Under the pieces are notes generated by a model. The model saw nothing but the letters and a program-made list of their open reading frames with translations. It searched no databases and was not told the origin of the DNA. From JAEUOS01 sp965279115 (GTDB taxonomy: Bacteria; Pseudomonadota; Gammaproteobacteria; Burkholderiales; JAEUOS01), in contig OZ257137.1 in the NCBI GenBank assembly GCA_965279115.1, forward strand, positions 6,262,001-6,326,000: a stretch of DNA of 64,000 nt. Reading direction: 5' to 3'. The translations under genes were made by a program, and so were the position numbers. Shown piece after piece: positions 45,088-54,321 of the stretch. The stretch's first letter is position 1, and every line of letters begins with the position of its first letter.

Positions 45088-46122
45088 TCACCGAGATTTG
45101 GCACGCTGTGTCGAGACTTGCTTGGCGCCGTATTGCGCCAGCGCATCACTTGTCTGCAATTGCACAGCCTGCCGCAACTCTGATGGCCCGATAACCAAAA
45201 CCTCCGCCCCATGTCGCAGCACATCCATCACCAGTTCCCGGTCATCGTGATACGGCACCTCCAGCACATAGCTGCCATCGGCATCGAATGTGCCCTTCTG
45301 CTGCGCGTGCCAGGTTTCAATGGCCACCCAGCGCGCCCGCTCCGGCGTGAACCTGAGCTTGGCCACCTTGGTCGCCTTGCCGCGAAATATCCCGTAGCTG
45401 GTCTCGAAATAGTCGTTCAGGTCCTTTTCGGACACGGCCTTGGCGCGGTCGCTCAGCACGTCGGCCTTGCGGATTGAGTCGACCGAGAAACTGCGCAGGT
45501 CGTTTCGTAGGTGGCACCAGGCGTCCACGTACCAGCTGCCGCGATAGTTCACCAGCCGCTGGGGCGAGATGGTGCGGTCGGTACCCTCGGCGGTGCCACG
45601 GGAGAAATACGATATTCGGACCTGCCGGCGCGACAGAAGGGCGTTCGCAACCTCGGCGAAAAGCGCCGGGTTAGCGTGTCGGGCGCCGACCTGGATAACC
45701 TTGATGCGCTTTTCCACCTCATCAACTTCATGGTCGGTGGACCCGAGCAGCGCGCGCAGGCGGGTTTTGAGGGGCTCGACCTGGCCGGAGAGCAACCCGG
45801 GCTCGATCTCCTTCAATAATTGCTGCATTGCAAGAAGCGCGTAGGCCTCGCTGCTGTTGAACCACAGCCCGGGCAACTCGTGCTTCGGGCCGGCCCGGGT
45901 GCCCTTCCCGGTCGTGCCGTCAAATCGGTAGCCGCCCAGTCCCCGGTCCCAGACAATCGGCGCATGCAGGCGGTCGCGCAGGTAATCCAGGTCGCGTTTG
46001 AAGGTGGCACGGGAGATTTCCAGCCGCTCAAGCATGCTTTCGATCGGTACCACCTGGCTCTCCGAAAGCATTTGCTCGATCTTGTAGAGCCGTTCGGTCT
46101 GGTTCACAGGATTTACGTACAT
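45088..46122 (-). CDS. WYL-domain transcriptional regulator, start of the defence array
   Basis: About 344 residues from the ATG at 46122; a GTG at 46137 is also possible. An N-terminal winged helix-turn-helix (RLYKIEQMLSESQVVPIESM ... ISRATFKRDLDYL) is followed by a WYL domain (ISYFSRGTAEGTDRTISPQR, then RGSWYVDAWCHLR) and a C-terminal WCX-like extension. WYL repressors of the BrxR/CapW kind commonly stand first in defence loci and respond to nucleic-acid ligands. It is in the same orientation as the array downstream. Two matching dyads in its upstream region are the likely binding sites. Confidence 0.9.
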   Translation of the reverse strand: MYVNPVNQTERLYKIEQMLSESQVVPIESMLERLEISRATFKRDLDYLRDRLHAPIVWDRGLGGYRFDGTTGKGTRAGPKHELPGLWFNSSEAYALLAMQQLLKEIEPGLLSGQVEPLKTRLRALLGSTDHEVDEVEKRIKVIQVGARHANPALFAEVANALLSRRQVRISYFSRGTAEGTDRTISPQRLVNYRGSWYVDAWCHLRNDLRSFSVDSIRKADVLSDRAKAVSEKDLNDYFETSYGIFRGKATKVAKLRFTPERARWVAIETWHAQQKGTFDADGSYVLEVPYHDDRELVMDVLRHGAEVLVIGPSELRQAVQLQTSDALAQYGAKQVSTQRAKSR

Positions 46123-46145
46123 TTCGGAGAAAGTCACATACTACG

Positions 46146-46162
46146 GGCTCGCCACGCGAGCC
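46146..46162. promoter_or_regulatory. Dyad 1, candidate WYL operator
   Basis: Perfect 6-bp arms ggctcg (46146-46151) and cgagcc (46157-46162) around five bases. It lies 24 bases upstream of the WYL ATG, a place suited to autorepression. Same half-site and spacing as dyad 2. Confidence 0.55.
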
Positions 46163-46243
46163 TCAAGCGCGAAATCCGTATCACGCCATTTTTTCGGCAT
46201 CAATCCAGTACTTGGATCGAGGAGCCCACTTCATCCCTGAACC

Positions 46244-46260
46244 GGCTCATTTGGTGAGCC
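46244..46260. promoter_or_regulatory. Dyad 2, candidate WYL operator
   Basis: Perfect arms ggctca (46244-46249) and tgagcc (46255-46260) around five bases. The architecture is the same as dyad 1, with centres 98 bases apart. Confidence 0.5.
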
Positions 46261-46511
46261 TCGTGCACCCTATCCTGTTATGCCCACAGGTCAGGAGCCT
46301 CGAAATGCGCAAAATCATCACGCGTTCCGCAGTGTGCAGTCCACGGGAGCCCGCCCCCCCATACGCGGCCTTCTAACCAAAGCGCATTGGGTCCGGCCCA
46401 CCCGCTGTCCCCGCCGCCCGAAGCGCCTCCAAAATCGGGCGTATGTTCCGCTCCGCTTCGGCCCTATCCGGGCCCGAGGACTCACGTTCCAGCCACATAA
46501 AGGAGAACGAC

Positions 46512-47915
46512 ATGAACCCCAATAGCCTCCACAACATCCCCGTTTTGGCCACCCCGCGTCGCGCTGCCCTGCTCGCCGGCTTCGACAACAAGATCGAGGT
46601 GCTGGTGCGCATTCAGGCGCCTGACGCCCCCGTGGGTCGGGTCGCCGAGCGCCCGCCGTACGGTCTGGCGCTGGTGATCGACCGCTCCGGCTCGATGGGC
46701 GGTCAACCGCTCGCCGAGGCGATGCGCTGCGCCAATTTCGTGATCGACCGCCTGCGCCCGGACGACCAGGTGGCGCTGGTCCAGTTCGACAACCGCGTGC
46801 AACTGCTGTGCCCGGCCCAACCGCGCGGCGACGGCCAGGTACTGCGCGAGGCCATCGCCGGCATCCACAGCGGCGGCAACACCAACCTGCACGGCGGCTG
46901 GCGCGCCGGCGCGGACAGCCTTGCCGGTATCGCCCAGAGAGCGGACAACGCCGGCCTGAAGCGCGTGATCCTGCTCTCCGACGGCTGCGCCAATGAGGGC
47001 GTGGTCGATTCCGCCGAGATTGCCAAGCAGTGCGCCGAACTGGCCGCCCAGGGCGTGACCACCAGCACCTATGGGCTCGGACGCCAGTTCAATGAGCAGC
47101 TGATGATCGACATGGCCCAGGCGGCGCAAGGCAACAACTACTACGGCGAAACCGCCGACGACCTGATGGAGCCCTTCCAGCAGGAACTCGCCTTGATCGA
47201 AAACCTGTGCATCAAGGGCCTACGCCTGAGCGTCAACGTGCCGGCAGGGGTGTCGGTGGAGATGCTGAACAGCTTCGCCGGCAACACGGCCAGCGGTTGG
47301 CGCTTGCCGGACCTCGCATGGGGTGCCGAAGCTTGGGCAGTGTTGCGCCTGCGCATCCCGAAGGCGCTGGTGCCCGAAGAAGGCAAGTCGCTGCATTTCC
47401 TGGAAGTCACCGCCCGCGGCGAGGATCTCGAAGGTGCGCCCGTACCGCTTGCCCCGGCGTTGCTATCGCTGCCCGCACTCAGGCCCGAAGCCCTGGCTGC
47501 GGTGGCAGAGGACGAACTGGTCATGCGACGCTTGAGCGAGCTCGACGCGGCGCAACTGCTGGTTGAGGCACGGGCCGCGGCCGGGGCGGGAGATTGGAAT
47601 GCCGTCGATCGCCTGCTGGCGCAGGCCGAATCCCGGTTCGCCAACAACCCATGGGTGGCGGGCGTGATCGAGGCCATCCGCAAGCTGGCCGCGCGCCGCT
47701 CGCGCGAGGAGTTCATGAAAGAGGCGATGTATTCCTCCTCCAACATGATGCGCCGGCTGGCCCAGAGCGGAGAAGGCATGGGGCTTGCGGAATCGGACAA
47801 GGCCGCTTATCTGCGGCGCAAGATGGCGCAGGGCAAGTCGCAGTTCACGCCGCCGGCAGCTCCAAAGGCACCGCCGCGCGATCCGGACGCGGGCACGCCG
47901 GGCGGGGCTGCGTAA
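46512..47915 (+). CDS. von Willebrand factor A-domain protein
   Basis: 467 residues from the ATG at 46512, which has AAAGGAG seven bases upstream. The VWA domain carries the MIDAS motif DRSGSMGG (about 57-64) and the later SDGCANEG turn. After it comes a beta-rich domain, then a helical C-terminal region with NMMRRLAQSGEGMGLAESDK and a Pro-rich end. No signal peptide, so it is cytoplasmic. VWA proteins bind partners through a metal ion. The role here is unknown. By composition it resembles chromosomal housekeeping DNA more than the array. Confidence 0.8.
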   Translation: MNPNSLHNIPVLATPRRAALLAGFDNKIEVLVRIQAPDAPVGRVAERPPYGLALVIDRSGSMGGQPLAEAMRCANFVIDRLRPDDQVALVQFDNRVQLLCPAQPRGDGQVLREAIAGIHSGGNTNLHGGWRAGADSLAGIAQRADNAGLKRVILLSDGCANEGVVDSAEIAKQCAELAAQGVTTSTYGLGRQFNEQLMIDMAQAAQGNNYYGETADDLMEPFQQELALIENLCIKGLRLSVNVPAGVSVEMLNSFAGNTASGWRLPDLAWGAEAWAVLRLRIPKALVPEEGKSLHFLEVTARGEDLEGAPVPLAPALLSLPALRPEALAAVAEDELVMRRLSELDAAQLLVEARAAAGAGDWNAVDRLLAQAESRFANNPWVAGVIEAIRKLAARRSREEFMKEAMYSSSNMMRRLAQSGEGMGLAESDKAAYLRRKMAQGKSQFTPPAAPKAPPRDPDAGTPGGAA

Positions 47916-48028
47916 GCAGGGTTTCTTAGGCGCACTCGCCGGGTTGCCCCGCAGGCCGGGGCAACTTCACCGATGCTTCGCCGACGACGCGTCCACCTCG
48001 TGCGTCGGAATGGTCATGGCATGTCCGC

Positions 48029-49042
48029 TCAATCGAATTCGCCGGCCATGTGCACAAGTGCGGGCGCCAACCCGCCATGGCTCACCAGCCGCACGTCAAG
48101 TTCGAATTCCGCCACGAGTTTCAGCGCGCGTCGCATCGCGGCGTGAATCCAACCCACGTCATTGCCGAAAACGCCGCCGCCGAGCCGAGTCAGCAGCACC
48201 AGATTCGACCCGCCACGCTGCGCATTCAGCACTGCGGCCCACATAGTGGCCTCGTATGCGGCTTCAAGCACCAGCTTAGCGAACGCCTGCCAGTGGCTGG
48301 GCGGCACGCCGGTGTACGCCACCGGCAGGGCTGAACAAAAGGCTTGCGAAACGCGTGGTCGATGTTCACCATCGGCATCGGTGACTTCCACGTCGCTGTG
48401 CACGCCGATATGCAGTCTGGCGCGCAACGCGTCGATCTGGCCAGGGTTGAGCGTTGCCAGGTGCCCGGCAATCGCGTCCAGTCCGTGTTGGGAGCACAAC
48501 GCGTAACCGTTGCGCATATCCCATAAGGCACTTACTGGCTGCCCCAGCGCTGCGCTCAGCGCTCCCCCGAGACCGGCCAAACCATCAAGCTGGCGATCGC
48601 TGGTTTGGCCCGTGTTGTCCCCCACCGGCACAAAATAGTTGCGATAGATCGTGGCGGCGCCGGCAGCAATGGCGCAGCCCGGCCCCTGGGTACCGTCGTT
48701 CTCGTAGCGCGTTACGCCATGTTCGGGCTTCACATTCGGCGACACCATTTCCAGCATGTTGAACTGCGACGCCACCTGGAACAGCCCGCCAGCGTACTCC
48801 GGCATCTGGTGCATCTGGCGCACGTCACCGCTGACGGCGCGGACGCGCAGCTTGCCCGCCATTCCACTGCCGCGTTGCAAACGTTCACGCAATGTCTCTA
48901 GCGAGACCAGCTCAAATTCCCCGATGCCGAACGACGCGCCGTTGACGCGTGAGCGCAGTTGCGTCGCATCGACTTCGAGGTTTTGCCGTGTAGTGGCGTA
49001 GTCCAGCTCGCGAAACCCGGTCAGGCGTTCAAACCAGTCCAT
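48029..49042 (-). CDS. Conserved protein of unknown function, possibly macrodomain-related
   Basis: 337 residues with a GGAG site eight bases before the ATG. Characteristic segments are MPEYAGGLFQVASQFNMLEM, NDGTQGPGCAIAAGAATIYR and LLTRLGGGVFGNDVGWIHAA. The last, a glycine-rich loop after a hydrophobic strand, resembles the phosphate-binding loop of macrodomains, but I am not sure of the relationship. No membrane segments. Single-gene unit flanked by divergent promoters. Function not assigned. Confidence 0.7.
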   Translation of the reverse strand: MDWFERLTGFRELDYATTRQNLEVDATQLRSRVNGASFGIGEFELVSLETLRERLQRGSGMAGKLRVRAVSGDVRQMHQMPEYAGGLFQVASQFNMLEMVSPNVKPEHGVTRYENDGTQGPGCAIAAGAATIYRNYFVPVGDNTGQTSDRQLDGLAGLGGALSAALGQPVSALWDMRNGYALCSQHGLDAIAGHLATLNPGQIDALRARLHIGVHSDVEVTDADGEHRPRVSQAFCSALPVAYTGVPPSHWQAFAKLVLEAAYEATMWAAVLNAQRGGSNLVLLTRLGGGVFGNDVGWIHAAMRRALKLVAEFELDVRLVSHGGLAPALVHMAGEFD

Positions 49043-49190
49043 CTTTGCTCACTCCACTGTTCAAGACACTCTTGGCCGGGCGATTCCGTCATAGGCCGGC
49101 GCCCTGTGATTGCGCATTTTCCCGGATGTCCCCGCGTTTTGGTGATAAAAAGCACCGACGTCACTTCCGCGATGTGTCCGCGCCGCCCCC

Positions 49191-49508
49191 ATGCCCTATC
49201 ACGTCTATGTGATTCGATTGAAGACGGAATCACTGCAGAAAAAGAAGATGATGAAAGCGAATCCAGGTCACCTGCCCCATAAGCCTTGCGTGTACGTCGG
49301 TTCAACGTGGCATTCGCCAGAGACGAGGTATCTAAAGCATTTGACGACCAAAACGGGCAGCCAAATGGTGAAGGAATTTCATCTTAGCCTGCACAAGCGC
49401 CTCACCGCCAAGCAACCGGTTTTCGCCACGCGTATCGAGGCTGAAACCCATGAGCAATGGCTCGCGGAGCGCTTACGGCGAAAAGGGTATGCCGTCTGGT
49501 CCAATTGA
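49191..49508 (+). CDS. GIY-YIG-like small protein
   Basis: 105 residues. YHVYVIRL at the N-terminus and PCVYVGSTWHSPETRYLKH about 25 residues later match the two strands, Gly and Arg of the GIY-YIG fold. A Glu-containing helix (EAETHEQWLAERL) follows near the end. This compact form with a basic insert between the strands may be a nuclease or a non-catalytic member. It is divergent from the 337-aa gene, with 148 bases between. Confidence 0.6.
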   Translation: MPYHVYVIRLKTESLQKKKMMKANPGHLPHKPCVYVGSTWHSPETRYLKHLTTKTGSQMVKEFHLSLHKRLTAKQPVFATRIEAETHEQWLAERLRRKGYAVWSN

Positions 49509-50781
49509 CTCACCGACGTGAAACCCTGGATCAGCCGGCCGCATGAACGATGTTTGCCACAACAAAGTCATTTCAACGCCTGAATAGACTTATCCACGGC
49601 CGCGTCGGCGGCGCCTCTCACGCCAGAGACGCGCGGCGGTGGGTAAGTCGTCTGCTTTAGCCCCCAATTGCAGAAGGCGTTAGCACTGCTGACATGCAAC
49701 GGCTCTTCGAGACGCAACTCTCAGCCAGCGCGATCTTCCTGCATTGACGGGCATCCCGCTTGTGCCGCCACGGAACTTGTACACCGAGAAGCCGGTCACA
49801 GCGAGTAGCCAAGTGGCCGATGTTCTATGCGCGAAAGGTCATCGCGAGAATGTGCCAGACCACCTGACATTGCACAGTATTTGACGCTGGCTGAGTCAGC
49901 CCGCCTGATGCCCGTAAGGCATCGTCCCTGCTCGCATACGCGGGCGCAAACGTCGGCCTGATCTCCCGAAAGCCGACCGCCGCAAGGCGTGGAGATGTAC
50001 GTAAACCTGTGGACAGGGTCTTGCCGCAACCAGGTTTGAGGGCGCTCCGCCAATCAGCACCCGCCATCGAAGTGCCGCAATCGTGCGTCGGAATTGCCGC
50101 GAGCATCTTCTCTGCACGCCAGTCCATGTCGCACACACCTGCTCCCCTGCCCCAGTCGCAATACCCGCCGCTTCCAACCGTGATGCGCAAACGTCGCTTG
50201 CAAGCAATTCGCGCCGGCCGGCTGCACGCCGGAAATCCGTAGCGGCTCCAATCGTTTCGCAACCTGCCCCAGTTCCGCCGCGTCACTGCGGCAACAACCC
50301 TGCGCCAATCGCGTCGTCACTACACGGCGCCGCCGGTAGTGACGACGCGCACGATGCCCCAGCAATCAAAGAGTTATCGGTGGCTGGCGCAAGTGACAAC
50401 CCCAAGTGATGGGCTCCCCGACCCATCGTCAATCCGGACCGCGCAATACGGTCCGCCTCCCCGCCCGCTCCCTGCGGGCTTCGTCAACACCGCGCTCCCC
50501 AAGCGCCCCACCGAGCCCTGGGTCAATGGCTCGACTCGACGGATCGGCTTCCCACAGGAAGCGCCGTCGATGCCAATGCCGCGTGTCGCGGCGGCAAGCA
50601 ATAAAACAATCGGCACAAATCGGGAGTGGTGTCCCGCGTCCCTCGTAGTTCCCGACACGCCCAGGCGTCCGGGACGGACAGAAACACTTACCGGACAAGC
50701 ATTACACACCAGCAGCAACGAATCGGGCGGAACAACCGGGGCAACCGAACGCGGAAAGGGATTGAACCTGGCCAAGCGAAT
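49509..50781. other. Gene-poor 1.3 kb next to the integrase
   Basis: No frame here has convincing protein character, start and ribosome binding site. Open frames on both strands are the kind expected by chance in GC-rich DNA, with many Arg, Ala and Ser codons and no recognisable motif. No tRNA was seen. The position beside an integrase suggests an island edge or remains of lost genes, and an attachment site could lie here. Confidence 0.5.
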
Positions 50782-51648
50782 ATGCGGGATCTGAACTACG
50801 AACTTAAGCAGCTTTGCCATCGCAACCGCGACGGCAGCTATGCCACGCAGCGCGACCGCGCGCGCGTGCTGGACCTGGTCGCCAACCAACTCCAGCACCT
50901 GGGATACCGGCATCTGGCCGCGGCAAGCCTGAAGCCAAAGCACGTCGAAGGTCTGGTCGAGCGCTGGAAAGCGGAAGGCCTGGCGGTGGGGACGATCAAG
51001 AATCGCATGGCGGAGCTGCGCTGGTGGGCGGAAAAGGTCGGCAAGCAGAACGTGATCGCCAAGGACAACGACCACTACGGCATCGGCCATCGGCAGTACG
51101 TCACCAACACCAGCAAGGCGCGCGAGCTGACCGGCGGCGACCTGTCCCGGATCACCGATCCGTATACCCGCATGTCGCTGCAACTGCAGGCGGCATTCGG
51201 ATTGCGGCGCGCGGAGTCGATCAAGATCCAGCCGGAATGGGCGGACCGGGGCAACCGGTTGGCCCTGAAAGACTCCTGGACCAAGGGCGGCCGCGCCCGG
51301 GAAATCCCGATCCGTAATCAGGATCAGCGCCAGGTGCTCGATGCGGCGAAACAACTCGCCGGCAGGGGCAGCCTGATTCCGGCTGACCGGAACTATGTGG
51401 AGCAGCTACGGCGTTTCGAATTCCAGTGCGCCAACGCCGGGATTCATCGTGTGCACGGGTATCGGCACCAGTATGCGCAAACACGCTACCAGGAGCTAAT
51501 CGGCTGGGCTGCGCCGGCCGCCGGCGGGCCGCGGTCACGGGATCTAACCCCGGGGCAAAAGGCGATCGACCGCGAGGCCCGGCTGACGATCAGCCGGGAG
51601 CTGGGGCATGAGAGGGAGCAGATTACGGCGGTTTACCTGGGCAGATGA
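50782..51648 (+). CDS. Tyrosine recombinase/integrase (phage_int_SAM_2 - integrase_1 type)
   Basis: 288 residues from the ATG at 50782. The N-terminal SAM-like domain includes LNYELKQLCHRNRDGSYATQ. The catalytic residues of tyrosine recombinases are visible: Arg in AFGLRRAES, Lys in DSWTKGGRAREIPI, His-x-x-Arg in HGYRHQYAQTRY, His in RELGHEREQ and the nucleophile Tyr in TAVYLGR three residues from the end. All are present, so it may be active. Such integrases occur on proteobacterial islands and ICEs. No directionality factor is obvious nearby. The frame is open 52 codons upstream without a better start. Confidence 0.85.
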   Translation: MRDLNYELKQLCHRNRDGSYATQRDRARVLDLVANQLQHLGYRHLAAASLKPKHVEGLVERWKAEGLAVGTIKNRMAELRWWAEKVGKQNVIAKDNDHYGIGHRQYVTNTSKARELTGGDLSRITDPYTRMSLQLQAAFGLRRAESIKIQPEWADRGNRLALKDSWTKGGRAREIPIRNQDQRQVLDAAKQLAGRGSLIPADRNYVEQLRRFEFQCANAGIHRVHGYRHQYAQTRYQELIGWAAPAAGGPRSRDLTPGQKAIDREARLTISRELGHEREQITAVYLGR

Positions 51649-51704
51649 TCCGCGCCCCCGATCATCAAGACACGCTGGATCACAAACGCCCTTTTAGTCC
51701 CGGA

Positions 51705-52505
51705 TCATGTGCCGTGGCGCCAGGTCTTGAACGCCGACACGACGAGAATGGCGGCCAGACCAGGCAACAGGACGCTCGCGGGGACCACACCCAACCCGAG
51801 ACCGCCAATTCCCGCGCCGACGATGGAACCGGCCGCCATGCTCGGCACGAAACCCCGGCTTTGGCGCAGCACAGCGAAACTTCCGTCCCGGCTGTAGCGC
51901 GCGAAGCCCACCAACATGGTCGGCAGACTGACTGCCAGCGACAGGCTGCCCGCCAGTTTGATTTCCGCACCGAACAACAACACCAGTGTCGGGATCAGCA
52001 ACTCGCCCCCCGCGACCCCGAGCAAGGATGCCACCGCACCAATCAGCAGACCCGCGACCACCCCGGCGACAATCAGCGCGACACCATCGAGCGCGGGACG
52101 TCCCGCCGCATTCTCATGGCCGGCGAGCAACACGATCGCAATCAGAGCCAGCAGAACCGCAATGACGCGCTGCAGGGTCGCACTTTTCCAGCGTGTGGCC
52201 CAATCGGCCGCAAGCCACGCGCCCACCAGGCTGCCGGCGAGCAGGTTGGCGATGACCGGCCAGTGGCGGACGATCTCCCCCGGCGGCACGGCCGCGCTGC
52301 GGAACACCAGGGCGGATGTGACGACCACCAGACTCATGGCCTTGTTCAGGATCACCGCCTGCAATATGGCGAAGCCGAACAGCAGCAGCAACGGAAGCCG
52401 GAACTCGGCGCCACCCAAGCCCACCAATCCGCCCAGGATGCCGACCAGCGCGCCGCCAGCGAATGCCGCGACGCACCGGCGCGTTTCGGCTGAGCCTTGT
52501 GTCAC
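51705..52505 (-). CDS. TauE/SafE family anion permease
   Basis: 266 residues from the GTG at 52505, with GGGAGG nine bases upstream and four bases after the modC stop. About eight hydrophobic segments are arranged as two repeats, each opening with a Gly-rich turn (GILGGLVGLGGAEFRLPLL and LLGVAGGELLIPTLVLL), as in TauE/SafE sulphite or sulphonate exporters. Coupling to modABC is notable, because molybdate, tungstate and sulphur oxyanions are similar. An oxyanion-handling role is inferred. Confidence 0.85.
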   Translation of the reverse strand: MTQGSAETRRCVAAFAGGALVGILGGLVGLGGAEFRLPLLLLFGFAILQAVILNKAMSLVVVTSALVFRSAAVPPGEIVRHWPVIANLLAGSLVGAWLAADWATRWKSATLQRVIAVLLALIAIVLLAGHENAAGRPALDGVALIVAGVVAGLLIGAVASLLGVAGGELLIPTLVLLFGAEIKLAGSLSLAVSLPTMLVGFARYSRDGSFAVLRQSRGFVPSMAAGSIVGAGIGGLGLGVVPASVLLPGLAAILVVSAFKTWRHGT

Positions 52506-52509
52506 AGGA

Positions 52510-53652
52510 TCAGACCTCCCTCTGAGGCATGACGTGGACAAGGTCGAAATCGAGTCGCACGGCCAACGCGTCACCTGGCTTGAACTGCAGGCGCAGCGGG
52601 CCTGACAAGGTCAGGAGCAGACGCGCGCCGCCAACGTCGGGCAGCGACAAGGTCGCGAGGGTGATCTCACCCAGATGACGCGCCTCGGCGACTTCAGCAC
52701 GAAACTCGTCGGCGTGTTGTGGCGGCCGTTCAAGTAGGCCGATGGCATCGCCCGGGATGATCCAGTTCACCCGTTGCCCGACCGGGATCCTGCCCTTGTC
52801 GCGCACGTCGAGCACCGGGGCGCGACCCGGGTCGCCACCGTCGGTGGTCCAGCGCAACAGCCCCCGGCCGGCCGATTCGGCAGGGCCGAGCCACTGCCCC
52901 GTGAAGCGGTTGTGAATGCCCACCAGATCGGCCACGCGGGCATTGCGTGGCGCCCGATGGATGCTGGCCGGCGAACCTTGCTGCAGCACCGCGCCGGCGT
53001 CCATGACCACCAGCCGGTCGGCAAGCATGCGCGCCTCGTTGAGATCGTGGGTCACCAGAACGATGGGTATCGCCAGTTCGCGCCGCAGGTCGGCCAACAG
53101 CCGATACAGGCCCTGGCGGCTCATCTGGTCCACCGCGGAGAATGGCTCGTCGAGAAGCAGCAGGCGCGGCTCGCGCGCCAGGGCGCGTGCCACCGCGACG
53201 CGTTGTTGTTGCCCGCCGGAGAGCCGGGCGGGTCGTCGCGCCTGCTGTTCAGCGGTCAGGCCGACATGGTCTAGCCACTGCCGGGCGCGTGCCCGGCGCG
53301 GAGCCGGAGTCAGGTGCAGCAAGGACAGCGCGACATTGTCCAGGGCATCCAGATGCGGCATCAAGGCGTAGTTCTGGAACACCAACCCGACATGCCGACG
53401 TTGCGGCGGCAGGAAGATGCGGCGCGCAGTGTCGCACCAGACCTCGCCGCCAACCACCACCCGACCACGCGCCGGCCGCATCAGGCCGGCCAGCACGCGC
53501 AGCACCGAAGTCTTGCCGGCCCCTGACGGGCCGACCAATGCCAGGAGTTCGTGTTGCTCGCAACGGAACCGCCCTGTCAACGGCATTGGCAGGGCCTGCT
53601 CCACCTCGACCTCGAGCGCGCGTTCTTCCACCGCCGACGGCGGCCTGTTCAT
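52510..53652 (-). CDS. modC: ModC, molybdate ABC transporter ATPase
   Basis: 380 residues from the ATG overlapping the modB stop. Walker A GPSGAGKTS, ABC signature LSGGQQQRVAVARAL, Walker B LLLLDEPFSAVD and H-loop LVTHDLNEA are all present. The C-terminal third is a TOBE/Mop-like domain ending FDLVHVMPQREV, which senses the oxyanion in ModC proteins. It energises import through ModB. Confidence 0.93.
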   Translation of the reverse strand: MNRPPSAVEERALEVEVEQALPMPLTGRFRCEQHELLALVGPSGAGKTSVLRVLAGLMRPARGRVVVGGEVWCDTARRIFLPPQRRHVGLVFQNYALMPHLDALDNVALSLLHLTPAPRRARARQWLDHVGLTAEQQARRPARLSGGQQQRVAVARALAREPRLLLLDEPFSAVDQMSRQGLYRLLADLRRELAIPIVLVTHDLNEARMLADRLVVMDAGAVLQQGSPASIHRAPRNARVADLVGIHNRFTGQWLGPAESAGRGLLRWTTDGGDPGRAPVLDVRDKGRIPVGQRVNWIIPGDAIGLLERPPQHADEFRAEVAEARHLGEITLATLSLPDVGGARLLLTLSGPLRLQFKPGDALAVRLDFDLVHVMPQREV

Positions 53653-54314
53653 CGCCGTACCGCCAGGCGGGCGGAGGCGAAGAACGACGCACCCACCGCG
53701 CCGAGCGAGAGCAGGAGCAACAGAAGGGCCATGCGGTTGGCCGCGACAAGATCGAAAGCCTGCACCCGGTCGTAGATCGCGATCGCGATGGTCTTGGTCT
53801 CGCCGGGAATGCTGCCACCCAGCATCAGCACGACGCCGAATTCGCCAAGGGTGTGCACGAAGGTCAGCACCATCGCCGAGAGTACACCGGGCCACGCCAG
53901 CGGCAGTTCGATGCGCCAGAAGGCTTGCCAGGCGCCCAGCCCACTCACCGCCGCCGCTTCACCCAACTGGCGCGGAATGGCTTCGAACGCGCGCTGCACC
54001 GGTTGTACCAGAAAGGGGATATTGAAGATGACCGACGCCAGCACGAGGCCCAGAAAATTGAAGGTCAGGCGGATGTCGAAATGCTCCGCCATCCATCGGC
54101 CCAGCGGCGAGGCGCCGCCCAGCGACACCAGCAGGTAGTACCCGAGCACCGTCGGCGGCAGTACCAGGGGCAGCACCACCAGCGCTTCGATCCACGCCTT
54201 GCCGGAAAAGCGGGTGTGGGCCAGCCAGCGGCCAAGCATCAACCCTGCGGGCAACAGGACAACCAGCGTCACCGCCGCGAGTTGCAGCGAAAGCGTCAGC
54301 GCCTGCCAGTCCAT
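53649..54314 (-). CDS. modB: ModB, molybdate ABC transporter permease
   Basis: 221 residues with five to six hydrophobic segments and the EAA loop, read as LGEAAAVSGLGAWQAFWRIE, which contacts the ATPase. It begins MDWQALTLSLQLAAVTLVVL, as most ModB proteins do. It overlaps modC by four bases and follows modA by seven. Confidence 0.93.
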   Translation of the reverse strand: MDWQALTLSLQLAAVTLVVLLPAGLMLGRWLAHTRFSGKAWIEALVVLPLVLPPTVLGYYLLVSLGGASPLGRWMAEHFDIRLTFNFLGLVLASVIFNIPFLVQPVQRAFEAIPRQLGEAAAVSGLGAWQAFWRIELPLAWPGVLSAMVLTFVHTLGEFGVVLMLGGSIPGETKTIAIAIYDRVQAFDLVAANRMALLLLLLSLGAVGASFFASARLAVRR

Positions 54315-54321
54315 GCGCCCC

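Larger units (their letters stand above)
46123..46511. other. Divergent regulatory region between WYL regulator and VWA gene
   Basis: About 390 bases with no gene I can support. It holds two dyads described separately and must carry the promoters of both the leftward array and the rightward VWA gene. No clear sigma-70 hexamers are visible by eye on the plus strand. Confidence 0.5.

Noticed and set aside
49825..50286. 153-codon minus-strand frame in the gene-poor stretch
   Set aside because: No ribosome binding site, high Arg/Ala/Ser content and no motif; competing frames of similar length exist on the other strand.
52510..53895. Longer modC reading frame beginning at 53895
   Set aside because: The extra 81 codons lie inside modB and show no ATPase-family sequence; the ATG at 53652 overlaps the modB stop properly.
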